Shown piece by piece: positions 10,032 to 18,424 of a stretch of DNA of 64,000 nucleotides (positions within the stretch are counted from its first letter, which is position 1; each line of letters opens with the position of its first letter). This DNA is from Portibacter marinus (GTDB lineage Bacteria; Bacteroidota; Bacteroidia; Chitinophagales; Saprospiraceae): NCBI RefSeq assembly GCF_021533195.1, contig NZ_JAJNKB010000002.1, positions 806,001 through 870,000 of the forward strand. The letters are read 5' to 3'. The notes beneath the pieces are model-generated. The model saw nothing but the letters and a program-made list of their open reading frames with translations. It searched no databases and was not told the DNA's origin. The position numbers were made by a program, and so were the translations under genes.

Positions 10032-11063
10032 ATGAAATTCGTATTTCTAACTTTCCTTATTGGTTTTACTTGCTCTGTTTTCTCACAAACAAAGACGTTT
10101 GACTTTGAGGACTTTTATTTATTAGGTGATGCTGTTGCTCACGAGCAAAGCAGTATTCGTTTGACAGATAATCTTCATAATCAGAAAGGTGCGATGTGGT
10201 ATAAAGATGCCATTGACCTAAATAAACCCTTTCTTTTAGAATTTAAAGTGTTTTTTGGATGCTCAGATGGGGGAGCAGATGGTCTTGTTTTTGCACTACA
10301 TCCTGAAATAGCTTTGGGTACCCATGACTTTGGAATAGGATTTAAGGGTTTGTCTCCCTCTTTTGGTGTAGAAATGGACACCTATCAGGATTATTATAGA
10401 GGAGATCCACATTTTGACCATGCTGCATTTATAGCTAATGGAAACACATCACATCACCTTGCATTGACTGAAGCTGTACCGCTTTATTCCTATAGAAAAA
10501 GCGTGGAGAATTGTCAATGGCACTATGTCACTTTTAAGTGGGAGCCTAAGACAAAAGTGTTCTCATTTTATGTCGATTTCGAACATCGTTTGAGTCGGGA
10601 AATTGATTTGGTCAACTTGATTTTCGAAGGTTCTTCAAACGTTTTCTGGGGTTTTACTTCTGCAACAGGAATGCACCGAAACCCTCATCATGTATTCGTC
10701 AATTTTATGCGATTCGAGGCGGAAGAAACTTTTGTAAAAAAGGATGCAGAGCTTTTGTTGGCGGGGGAATCCTATGAGTTGAAGAAAACGGAGTTTGCAT
10801 TGGATTCTATGTCTTTTATGGGGGCGATCAGGCCTGAGCTCGAGAAGGTAGTTTTGTTACAAAAGTCTAATCCTGAGCAAACCATCATTATCGATGGATT
10901 TTCGGAAGCCGATAATAATGGAGAAAAGAGTCAAAAAAATGTAGAGTGGATACGCAATTACTTTATCAAAAGAGGTATTCCAGAACAGTTTGTAACTTTT
11001 TATGGCAGCGAGTCGGGAGAAAAAGAGAGAATTACCATTAGAATGAAGGTGATTAGGGCATAG
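10032..11063 (+). CDS. Exported L-type lectin domain fused to an OmpA-C-like domain
   Basis: A 343-residue exported protein (signal peptide 1-18, cut after CSVFSQ). Residues about 22-230 look like a legume/L-type lectin sandwich: early strand TFDFEDFYLLGDA, metal/sugar-site segments GGADGLVFAL (Asp83) and FGVEMDTYQD, and a late strand VFWGFTSATG. Residues about 250-343 resemble an OmpA C-terminal (peptidoglycan-associating) domain: IIIDGFSEADNNGEKSQKN, RNYFIKRGIPEQFV, then a final strand ITIRMKV. This pairing suggests a periplasmic or surface glycan binder anchored to the cell wall. The lectin assignment rests on pattern recognition only. Confidence 0.7.
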   Translation: MKFVFLTFLIGFTCSVFSQTKTFDFEDFYLLGDAVAHEQSSIRLTDNLHNQKGAMWYKDAIDLNKPFLLEFKVFFGCSDGGADGLVFALHPEIALGTHDFGIGFKGLSPSFGVEMDTYQDYYRGDPHFDHAAFIANGNTSHHLALTEAVPLYSYRKSVENCQWHYVTFKWEPKTKVFSFYVDFEHRLSREIDLVNLIFEGSSNVFWGFTSATGMHRNPHHVFVNFMRFEAEETFVKKDAELLLAGESYELKKTEFALDSMSFMGAIRPELEKVVLLQKSNPEQTIIIDGFSEADNNGEKSQKNVEWIRNYFIKRGIPEQFVTFYGSESGEKERITIRMKVIRA

Positions 11064-11155
11064 ATTTTCATTTAACCAAGAGAACTTTCATCATCGGGAA
11101 TATTTGCATTATCGTTCCTGATTCTGGTACTTTGCATAGTTATCTGAAATTGTAT

Positions 11156-13387
11156 TTATTTGAAAATATACCACGTATAATCATTCGCTTTTACTTCCAC
11201 CTTGAGATCAATGGAGTAGTCTCTTTTCAATTGTTTTTTCATGGTATTTGATTCGGCATCTGTCACTTCCGCGGTGTGATCCAGTCCTGTGTAGTACAAG
11301 GGTACTTTAATCTTTTGTTGAATTGGATGGTCAAGAGGATTATATATCATTAACAATCCCTTTTCATCACCACCTGGATTTACATTCAGCCAGTAATCCA
11401 AACTCTTTCCATCAGCTCTTTTGAGATGGATGATGTCTCCTTCAAGTACTTCTCTATGTTTCTTAAACCAATCTATATTTTCTTTAACCATCTGCTTCGT
11501 TTCTTCGCTATCATATAATCGTGGTCCCCTGTAGCAGGCTTGAACACCGGCACCAAGATTGCTCATCATGATATTATTATAGTGAGTAAGATGGTTTTGT
11601 AGTGGCTCAATAGTTGCAGCTTCTCCGCCGCCATGATATTCAGTCAGTGGAACAAACATCCATCCCATCGAAGGAGTCTTTTGCCATGAGCCATCGTAGA
11701 TATTCTGTCGGGTATGAATCAATTGTTGTTCTCTGGGTAAGCTCCAGTTAACCTCCCGGTAACCCATCCCACATTTGCTTCCTCCACTGAGGTAGTAGTA
11801 ATCCGGAATATTGAGATAGATGCCCTGAGCCCTACACCAATGGTAGAAAGTAGCGATTTTTTCGTATTGATTCCATCTCGAATCCTGTAATCCGCTATGT
11901 CCGGGATGGTGGTTAGCGGCACATACATCTCCGGGATAAGAGCCATCATGTTCTAGTAATGTGAAGCCTGATTTTTCATAGAAATGATACAATTTTGAAA
12001 AGTATTCCTCCCCCCACTCACTTTCTAAACAAGGCGAATTACCAAAAGTAGGGAGCTCGTCATCAGGCATGACCACATCGTTTTCAGCATTGATGGATCT
12101 GGAAGCCAATAAAGAATAACCACCGATTTCAACGTTTTTGCTCCTGGCATATTCAGCATATGCTTTCATTTTGGATACGTACTCCTCACTGTTATCCTCT
12201 ATGTTGAAGCCACTACCAAATGTTAAGATGACCATTTCAAAACCCACCTCTGACGCCTGATCTATGGCTTTCTTTACACTCTCCCAGTCAGCAAATCGAG
12301 CATGCATCATTAAGGGATTTTCAGTGATCCATGGCGCTATGTGTCGATACATTTTCTTAATGGATAGACCTTGTCTTTCTCTGTCGTAACTGTCGTAGGG
12401 TAGGAGATAGGTTCGAAAAGAGGTAAAGGTCTTTCCGGGATCAAGCGACCTGGCCGGACCTAATTCAGGTTCCACTCTGAGCAAACAAGGGGTCTGTCTC
12501 AGATAATTGACCTGAGTGGCATATTCAGGGTCAGGTAACCAGTGTACAGCATGGTGATTTGCATCATTGACATCAAAGCTGCTGAAGGCATAGTCTGTTT
12601 CTACATGAATATTGGGCTTTGGGACATTGTAATTTCGGGATTCTACTGAAGAACCATATTCTACTGCAGCCAGTATCTCACTTGTAAAATGATCAATGAT
12701 CATTGCTCGATCGCCTACATTTTCTACAGTGATCCACTTAGATATAACAGGAATTTCGTCATACATTTCATAATGTACAGTTACAGAAAATTTATCTTCA
12801 GAACTATGGGATTCCGGCAAGTTATATAGCATCTGGAGATGTACACCTTTAGGTGGCCAGGCAAGATCAGATTGATGATGCCTGACTCTTTTCCATTTCA
12901 TGGATGCTTTTGGCTCTTCAATTCTGAATTGAGTCAATGTCATGCTGGTCGAATCTTTTGACATTTCAGCCAGCCATTCAGGTTTAAGAAAAGCAAAATT
13001 AGGTTGACCAATCAACCCTCCTACCGTGTATTCTATATTATTGATTTTGACGATAGCTTCTGGTTTTACTCCTCTGATCAAGGATTCACCAGTGATCAAA
13101 TTATCGAATGCCACTGTAGCGCCATTGGGTTTGGTCGTGAACACGCGCTGTATCAATCCATTGGACAGAATAATCTCATTTTCCTTTTGATCCTTATAAA
13201 CACCAGCTACATAGCGACTACCGTCAAGGATCCAATCCTTTTCAGTATCGTAGTCGGGAAGAACAGGTAAATTGTTAGTCAGTAGCAGTTGCGTATTAGA
13301 TTGACCCTTGGCTTGTGAAGAGGTTAGCCATACCATACTTATAACGAAGCAAGAAAACCAAAGCTTTTTTATCTGATTATGCGCCAT
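11156..13387 (-). CDS. Exported alpha-galactosidase-like glycoside hydrolase (clan GH-D-like)
   Basis: A 743-residue protein with an N-terminal signal (LWFSCFVISMVWLTSSQAKG). Residues about 35-340 form a beta-rich domain like the GH36/GH97 N-terminal super-sandwich. Residues about 350-640 look like a TIM barrel with segments GFEMVILTFGSG and FTLLEHDGSYPG. The Asp in EHDG (residue 481 from this start) is the candidate nucleophile, by analogy with the YD/WD strand-4 residue of clan GH-D. A C-terminal beta domain follows (LLMIYNPLDHPI, tail VKANDYTWYIF). Exact family and substrate are unclear. I chose the ATG at 13387; the frame's first possible start at 13393 is GTG. Confidence 0.65.
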   Translation of the reverse strand: MAHNQIKKLWFSCFVISMVWLTSSQAKGQSNTQLLLTNNLPVLPDYDTEKDWILDGSRYVAGVYKDQKENEIILSNGLIQRVFTTKPNGATVAFDNLITGESLIRGVKPEAIVKINNIEYTVGGLIGQPNFAFLKPEWLAEMSKDSTSMTLTQFRIEEPKASMKWKRVRHHQSDLAWPPKGVHLQMLYNLPESHSSEDKFSVTVHYEMYDEIPVISKWITVENVGDRAMIIDHFTSEILAAVEYGSSVESRNYNVPKPNIHVETDYAFSSFDVNDANHHAVHWLPDPEYATQVNYLRQTPCLLRVEPELGPARSLDPGKTFTSFRTYLLPYDSYDRERQGLSIKKMYRHIAPWITENPLMMHARFADWESVKKAIDQASEVGFEMVILTFGSGFNIEDNSEEYVSKMKAYAEYARSKNVEIGGYSLLASRSINAENDVVMPDDELPTFGNSPCLESEWGEEYFSKLYHFYEKSGFTLLEHDGSYPGDVCAANHHPGHSGLQDSRWNQYEKIATFYHWCRAQGIYLNIPDYYYLSGGSKCGMGYREVNWSLPREQQLIHTRQNIYDGSWQKTPSMGWMFVPLTEYHGGGEAATIEPLQNHLTHYNNIMMSNLGAGVQACYRGPRLYDSEETKQMVKENIDWFKKHREVLEGDIIHLKRADGKSLDYWLNVNPGGDEKGLLMIYNPLDHPIQQKIKVPLYYTGLDHTAEVTDAESNTMKKQLKRDYSIDLKVEVKANDYTWYIFK

Positions 13388-13413
13388 AATCACTAAAATA
13401 GTATAAGTCGCGC

Positions 13414-15090
13414 TTATACTTTATGATTTGATGAGTTTTCCCCAAGTTTTCTTCTTACATAAACCAAACTCTCAGCTATATCCTCAAATATGGCTTCATG
13501 GGTGACCATGTCTGGAATAATATCTACAGCCTCCAACATGTCTCTGGGTTGTTCATCCAATCCTACGATAATCACTTTCACACCTTGCGCTGTCAGATCA
13601 AAAATGATTTCTTCAAGCGTGTAAAGACCGGACTGATCTATATGAGGAACCCGATCCATCCTGAAAATGACTGCTTTGACTTCATTTGGTAAAGCTTTGA
13701 CCTGGTCTTTAAAATAAGAGGTAAAACCAAAGAATAATGGACCATATAAATGCTTTATAATGACTTTGTCCTTATAGTTATTAAAGAACTCAGTCTCATC
13801 TTCCCAAGGAATCGATCCATCGAAATCTGCAACCGCACCCACTTCCATACCACGTTGACTAATGTCACCTGCTCGCTTCATAAACAATAAGCATGCAAGG
13901 GCGACACCTATTCCAACTGCCTGAATCAAACTACCGAAGGTTGTAATTAAAAGTACAACAATCAGAACAGCAGAATCTGACTTTGGAACTTTACCGATGT
14001 GTTTTAAACCTTTAAAATCGATAATTTTAAAGCCAATCGGTATCAGTAGTCCTGCCAGGACACATAATGGAATGTGAGAAGCCAGCTGTCCGAGTCCTAA
14101 AAGAACGGCCAAAAGAAATAAACCGTGAATTGTTCCGGATAATCTGGTTCTACCTCCTGCATTGATATTAACCACAGTACCTTTTGTTGCTCCAGCACCC
14201 GGAATCCCACCTATTGATGCCGCAATCATGTTTCCGATTCCCTGACCGATTAATTCCCGATTACTATTATGACGCGTTTTCGTCATGTTGTCAGCAATAA
14301 CAGCCGTTAATAAGGAATCTATGCTGCCTAAGACAGCTAGAACCACTGCATATTCCAGGATCAAACTGTAAGCGCTGGAATCAATTTGCAAGATACCGCC
14401 CAACTGAAATGATGGCAGACCAGAAGGAATCTCCCCAATTAGAGGGACGTCCATTTTAGCAAAATAAGCAATAAGGGTAGCTCCTATTAATGCGACCAGA
14501 GCGCTCGGAACTGCTTTCGTAATATATGGAAACAGATAATAGATGGCTACCGTAATTCCTCCCAGTAGTAAAGCCATGGGATTTGCCTCAGCAAATAATC
14601 GAGGTAGGTCCTGAATGACAGCTACAGTCGATTTGGCAGAACTGAGTCCTACAAAAGGAAATATTTGCAAGATGATGATGATCAATCCCACGCCACTCAT
14701 AAAACCTGATATCACGGGATATGGGAAATACTTGACATAGTTAGCGATGTTCAAAAATCCAAAAACTACCTGCAGTAATCCTCCTAAAAAGAAGGTAGCT
14801 AAGATAATACTCATAGAATCCTCAAGGCTTCCATTGAGCTGAATGGCAGCAGCTATCAGTGCTGCAGATACCACGGTCATCGGTCCAGTAGGGCCACTGG
14901 CTTGAGTAGCAGTACCACCTAACAATGCAGCGAATATACCGATGGCAATGGCGCCATACAACCCAGCTGTCGCTCCCATTCCGGATTGAACACCAAATGC
15001 AAGTGCCAAAGGTAATGCCACTACTCCGGCTACCAATCCACCAGTAAAATCACCTTTGAAATTTTTGAAGTCGTAAAACTTTGTCGCCAT
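13414..15090 (-). CDS. SulP-family anion transporter with STAS domain
   Basis: A 558-residue membrane protein of the SLC26/SulP family: about 12-14 hydrophobic segments in residues 15-420, starting with the typical GLVAGVVALPLALAFG and followed by a C-terminal cytosolic STAS domain (about 440-550; HIDQSGLYTLEEI, then VIIVGLDEQPRDML). The family moves sulfate, bicarbonate or dicarboxylates across the inner membrane, and substrate cannot be read from sequence. It is a paralogue of the SulP gene at 49669 but clearly diverged. It lies 26 bases upstream of the glycosidase ATG on the same strand and could be co-transcribed with it, though no functional link is obvious. Confidence 0.92.
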   Translation of the reverse strand: MATKFYDFKNFKGDFTGGLVAGVVALPLALAFGVQSGMGATAGLYGAIAIGIFAALLGGTATQASGPTGPMTVVSAALIAAAIQLNGSLEDSMSIILATFFLGGLLQVVFGFLNIANYVKYFPYPVISGFMSGVGLIIIILQIFPFVGLSSAKSTVAVIQDLPRLFAEANPMALLLGGITVAIYYLFPYITKAVPSALVALIGATLIAYFAKMDVPLIGEIPSGLPSFQLGGILQIDSSAYSLILEYAVVLAVLGSIDSLLTAVIADNMTKTRHNSNRELIGQGIGNMIAASIGGIPGAGATKGTVVNINAGGRTRLSGTIHGLFLLAVLLGLGQLASHIPLCVLAGLLIPIGFKIIDFKGLKHIGKVPKSDSAVLIVVLLITTFGSLIQAVGIGVALACLLFMKRAGDISQRGMEVGAVADFDGSIPWEDETEFFNNYKDKVIIKHLYGPLFFGFTSYFKDQVKALPNEVKAVIFRMDRVPHIDQSGLYTLEEIIFDLTAQGVKVIIVGLDEQPRDMLEAVDIIPDMVTHEAIFEDIAESLVYVRRKLGENSSNHKV

Positions 15091-15395
15091 AATTCGTTTT
15101 TGATTTGTTTTGATTTACCAAATTAAGGACAAACTCACACATCACATTGTTCGAGCCTCATGGTCTATGAATCAAAAATATAAGCAACAATAGCAAATAA
15201 TTTTCTTCCTTCCAAAATGAAAAGTCGTTCTTACTCTCAATTTATGAGCAAACTTATAGCATATAGAATTTCTGAAAATTACCCTAAGGGTAGGGGTTCA
15301 AGTACTAACATGACAACTTTTTAATCAATGTTTACATTGATTTACATTTTTCTTTTGGAAACTGATAGCAATCGAGACTATCTTTAAAGAAAAAA
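15091..15395. other. Intergenic region between divergent SulP and TonB-C-like genes
   Basis: No gene seen. It is A+T rich and holds two perfect inverted repeats on the side of the gene starting at 15396: TACCCT-A-AGGGTA at 15280-15292 and AATCAATG-TTTA-CATTGATT at 15323-15342. Both could be operators. A TACATTTT sequence at 15343-15350 is one mismatch from the Bacteroidota -7 consensus TAnnTTTG. Confidence 0.5.
15323..15342 (+). promoter_or_regulatory. Perfect 8-bp inverted repeat, candidate operator
   Basis: AATCAATG and CATTGATT are exact reverse complements separated by TTTA, 53 bases upstream of the ATG at 15396 and directly next to a -7-like TACATTTT. The two-fold symmetry and position suit a dimeric repressor or activator site. 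There is no adjacent regulator gene to pair it with. Confidence 0.35.
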
Positions 15396-16223
15396 ATGAA
15401 GAAATTAATACTCATGTCGATCATTGTAATGTCGGCTGCATCCTTAATCGCCATTGGCTTTAATAATCAAAGTAATACTCAAGTAAAATGTAAATCTAAA
15501 TCGGAAGCTTCTATTGAAAGCAATGTTGAAGCAGGTAACCTCATTTCAGGAACCCGGTTATTTGATGATCAGTTTTTAAGGGTCGTTAACTCTAAAGCCA
15601 TTCCGCCTATTATCTATAATGTAGACACCAGGTACATTCATAAAATAACCAAATCAGATCTACGAGAAGCCAGAGAAGTCAAAGAGATTTTTCCGGAAAA
15701 AGTATTGGATCATATTGTGGAAATTAAAGACACCAAATTGGTGCTTTTGGATCAAGAAGAAAATCAGGAAATTAAGGGTAGCGGAGCCAAACTTACCAAA
15801 CAGCAAATTGACCTGATGAGAACATTTGATTATTCTACAGATTTCTATTTAGAGGTTAACGCCATGAATTCTAGTGGTTACACCGATAGAATTGTTTATT
15901 ATACCACTGTGATTCCCGAAAAGAAAGCAGAATATCAAGCAGGTTCTGATGAATTGCTGAAATATTTGAGAACGGAAAGCACTCAAGCCACCATTGGCAT
16001 ACATGAAGGCCAACTTAAGCCGGGGCAGATTGCATTTACAATTGATGTAGAAGGGAATGTAAGTGGAGTTAAATTGCAATCTTCTTCAGGACATGGACCG
16101 TTTGATAAAAGAATGCAGGAATTAATAGAGGAACTGCCCGATGGCTGGAATCCTGCGAAAAACGAAAAGGGTCTACCTGTGGAACAAAAACTAATTCTGT
16201 TTTTTGGCATTCAAGGTTGCTGA
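15396..16223 (+). CDS. Exported protein with TonB C-terminal-like domain
   Basis: A 275-residue protein with an N-terminal hydrophobic segment (about residues 2-22), acting as a signal peptide or a membrane anchor. The C-terminal 80 residues resemble the TonB C-terminal fold: GQLKPGQIAFTIDVEGNVSG, LQSSSGHGPFDKRMQELI, GWNPAKNEKGLPVEQKLIL. In many Bacteroidota such domains occur in 'energy transducer TonB'-like proteins without being part of a true TonB system. No proline-rich periplasmic spacer is visible, so a classic TonB role is doubtful. It converges on the outer-membrane protein gene at 16298 and shares a terminator hairpin with it. Confidence 0.6.
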   Translation: MKKLILMSIIVMSAASLIAIGFNNQSNTQVKCKSKSEASIESNVEAGNLISGTRLFDDQFLRVVNSKAIPPIIYNVDTRYIHKITKSDLREAREVKEIFPEKVLDHIVEIKDTKLVLLDQEENQEIKGSGAKLTKQQIDLMRTFDYSTDFYLEVNAMNSSGYTDRIVYYTTVIPEKKAEYQAGSDELLKYLRTESTQATIGIHEGQLKPGQIAFTIDVEGNVSGVKLQSSSGHGPFDKRMQELIEELPDGWNPAKNEKGLPVEQKLILFFGIQGC

Positions 16224-16244
16224 GGTGCCATTGACATTAAAGAA

Positions 16245-16276
16245 AAAGCCAGTGATCTTTACAGTTCACTGGCTTT
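16245..16276. terminator. Bidirectional hairpin terminator between convergent genes
   Basis: An 11-bp perfect stem (AAAGCCAGTGA at 16245-16255 with TCACTGGCTTT at 16266-16276) and a 10-base loop. It sits 21 bases after the stop of the upstream plus-strand gene and 21 bases after the stop of the minus-strand gene. Read on the minus strand it ends in a T-rich run (TTTTTCTTT); on the plus strand it ends in TTTACT. Confidence 0.8.
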
Positions 16277-16297
16277 ACTATTCAATATTCTTAAATA

Positions 16298-16750
16298 TCA
16301 GAAATAATATCTTATTCCTACTCCGCCTCCAATATCAACGGAGGTACTTTGCAGTAAATTTAGTCTTGGTGTAATCCTTCCATACACCTCAAACTTCTCA
16401 ATGATCAAGCTCAAACCAGCTGTACCACTTATTCCTATGTCAACTTCATCATCTAGATCGTTCCCTCTGTCTCGCAGACCGACAAAAACTCCGGGTCCGT
16501 AGATAAAATGTAATCTTTCAGAATTTCCTATATGAGGTTGGAATAAAGCATGGCCGTTCACATAGAAAAAATCGTCCAGGTCCCAAGCTGCAATGAAATC
16601 GTACGATGGACCCGCTGCTTTGTAAAATTGCAATGACAAACCGGACGGTGAACCAGCCTGTATACCTATACCAACATCACCATTAGCTCTCTGTGCATTC
16701 ATTCCTAAAGCAAATGCAAGAAAAAACACAATAACTAATAACTTTTTCAT
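16298..16750 (-). CDS. Small outer-membrane beta-barrel-like protein
   Basis: 150 residues from the ATG at 16750, with a clear signal peptide (MKKLLVIVFFLAFALGMNAQ). The mature part alternates short amphipathic strands (VGIGIQAGSPSGLSLQFY, DFIAAWDLDDFFYVNGHALF, FEVYGRITPRLNLL) and ends in an aromatic residue (VGIRYYF), as expected for an eight-stranded outer-membrane barrel. No close functional hint. The frame is open to 16771, but those extra residues would displace the signal peptide. Confidence 0.7.
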   Translation of the reverse strand: MKKLLVIVFFLAFALGMNAQRANGDVGIGIQAGSPSGLSLQFYKAAGPSYDFIAAWDLDDFFYVNGHALFQPHIGNSERLHFIYGPGVFVGLRDRGNDLDDEVDIGISGTAGLSLIIEKFEVYGRITPRLNLLQSTSVDIGGGVGIRYYF

Positions 16751-16810
16751 AATATTTAGTTTTGTAAACATTACTCCTTTAGCTATTTCTTTGTTCGAAA
16801 AAAAACTTTA

Positions 16811-18370
16811 TCAGCTTGGTCCTGCTGAATGTATCTTTTTCGAGGCTTGATCTTTATATTTTTCAAAATTCTTTTGAAATCGTTCTGCCAAATTTTTAGC
16901 CTGCCGATCAAAATCTTCTTCATTCCGCCAGGTATCCCTTGGATTCAAAATGGCATTGGGAACATCAGGGCAAGATTTAGGAACGGCCAGATTGAAAATA
17001 GGCATGTCTCGATATTCCACTTGATTCAATCTGCCTGTCAAAGCGGCTTTGATCATAGCTCTGGTATAGGACAGCTCTATTCTTGAGCCTTCTCCATAAG
17101 GTCCACCAGTCCATCCGGTATTGACAAGCCAAACGTCTATTTTGCCATCTCCGGAATCTGTACCCTTGTCGATTTTGGATCCAAGCAAGTCTGCATATTT
17201 GGTGGGATGCAAAGGTAGAAAAGGTGCTCCGAAGCAAGCTGAAAAGGTTGCTTGCGGTTCTACAATGCCCTCTTCCGTTCCAGCTATCTTAGCAGTGTAC
17301 CCACTGATGAAGTGATACATGGCTTGATCTTTTGTTAGCTTTGATATGGGAGGTAATACGCCGAATGCATCGCAAGTCAGGAAAAAGATGTTTTCCGGCA
17401 AATCCCCCCGAGAATTATACATGATGTTATCAATATGATAAATCGGATAGGAAACTCTCGTGTTTTGAGTGATTGATACATCTTCATAGTCGACCGTTCG
17501 ACCGTCTTCTTTGAAGCCCACATTTTCAAGTAAAGCTCCAAACTTAATGGCATTCCAAATCTGAGGCTCCTTGGTAGCGGATAGATCAATGGTTTTCGCA
17601 TAACATCCCCCTTCGAAATTGAAGACTGAGGAATTAGACCAACCGTGCTCGTCATCTCCGATTAGCCTACGGTCAGGATCATTAGAAAGGGTGGTTTTCC
17701 CCGTCCCAGATAAACCAAAAAACAATGCTGTGTCTCCTGTAGTGCCCACATTAGCTGAGCAATGCATGGGCAAAACATTATGTTCTACGGGAAGGATGAA
17801 ATTAAGCGCAGAGAATATCCCTTTTTTAATCTCACCAGTATAGGCCGTGCCGCCAATTATGATGACCTTTTTCGAAAAATTGATGATGGAATAATTCTCC
17901 TGTCTGGTTCCATTCTTTTCCGGATCAGCGGTCACTCCTGGAAATGCATAGACATTCCAATCTGCCGTAAATCCCTGAAGATCTTTAGCACTGGGCCTCA
18001 GGAACATGTTGTACGCAAAAATGCTTTGCCATGGATATTCCGCATGTACCCTCACTTTCAATTTATAGTTTGGATTGGCACAAGCCAAAGCGTCTCTCGT
18101 ATAGATGGCGTCTAACCCATCCATATATTTTACGGTTTTCGCAAAAAGCTCTTCAAAATGCTCTGGATCTATGGGAATATTAATGTTTCCCCAATCAACC
18201 ATATCCCTGGTCATTTGATCTTTAACGATAAATCTGTCCTTAGGGGAGCGGCCTGTAAATTTCCCTGTATTCACTACCAAAGCTCCTGATGAGCTGAGTT
18301 TTCCCTGGTCTCTTTTGATGGTTTCTTCCACGAGCGCAGCAGGGAATAAGTTATTCTTAATCCTGGTCAT
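16811..18370 (-). CDS. pckA: Phosphoenolpyruvate carboxykinase (ATP)
   Basis: 519 residues, the usual length of ATP-type PEPCK. It converts oxaloacetate plus ATP to PEP, CO2 and ADP in the cytosol (gluconeogenesis). Motifs: substrate loop RSPKDRFIV (41-49), P-loop GLSGTGKTTLS (about 219-229), metal-binding IGDDEHGW (about 237-244), and a downstream substrate/nucleotide region with YTAKIAGTEEG. An exact TTG-N20-TAnnTTTG promoter lies just upstream. Fits with malic enzyme, serine dehydratase and the propionyl-CoA operon in this window as a point where C4 acids re-enter sugar synthesis. Confidence 0.97.
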   Translation of the reverse strand: MTRIKNNLFPAALVEETIKRDQGKLSSSGALVVNTGKFTGRSPKDRFIVKDQMTRDMVDWGNINIPIDPEHFEELFAKTVKYMDGLDAIYTRDALACANPNYKLKVRVHAEYPWQSIFAYNMFLRPSAKDLQGFTADWNVYAFPGVTADPEKNGTRQENYSIINFSKKVIIIGGTAYTGEIKKGIFSALNFILPVEHNVLPMHCSANVGTTGDTALFFGLSGTGKTTLSNDPDRRLIGDDEHGWSNSSVFNFEGGCYAKTIDLSATKEPQIWNAIKFGALLENVGFKEDGRTVDYEDVSITQNTRVSYPIYHIDNIMYNSRGDLPENIFFLTCDAFGVLPPISKLTKDQAMYHFISGYTAKIAGTEEGIVEPQATFSACFGAPFLPLHPTKYADLLGSKIDKGTDSGDGKIDVWLVNTGWTGGPYGEGSRIELSYTRAMIKAALTGRLNQVEYRDMPIFNLAVPKSCPDVPNAILNPRDTWRNEEDFDRQAKNLAERFQKNFEKYKDQASKKIHSAGPS

Positions 18371-18393
18371 AAGTTTCTCTTTTCTTTCGCCCG

Positions 18394-18424
18394 CAAAGGT
18401 ATTTTTTTACCTTATATTCTGCAA
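18394..18424 (-). promoter_or_regulatory. Bacteroidota-type promoter for pckA
   Basis: On the minus strand TTG (18424-18422), a 20-base spacer and TACCTTTG (18401-18394) match the -33/-7 consensus TTG-N(17-23)-TAnnTTTG exactly. Transcription would start near 18388, giving a leader of about 18 bases before the ATG at 18370. The -33 element lies inside the 3' end of the aminotransferase gene. Confidence 0.65.

Noticed and set aside
13385..13393. GTG at 13393 as start of the GH-D-like gene
   Set aside because: An ATG at 13387 in the same frame gives the same signal peptide, and non-ATG starts are uncommon here.
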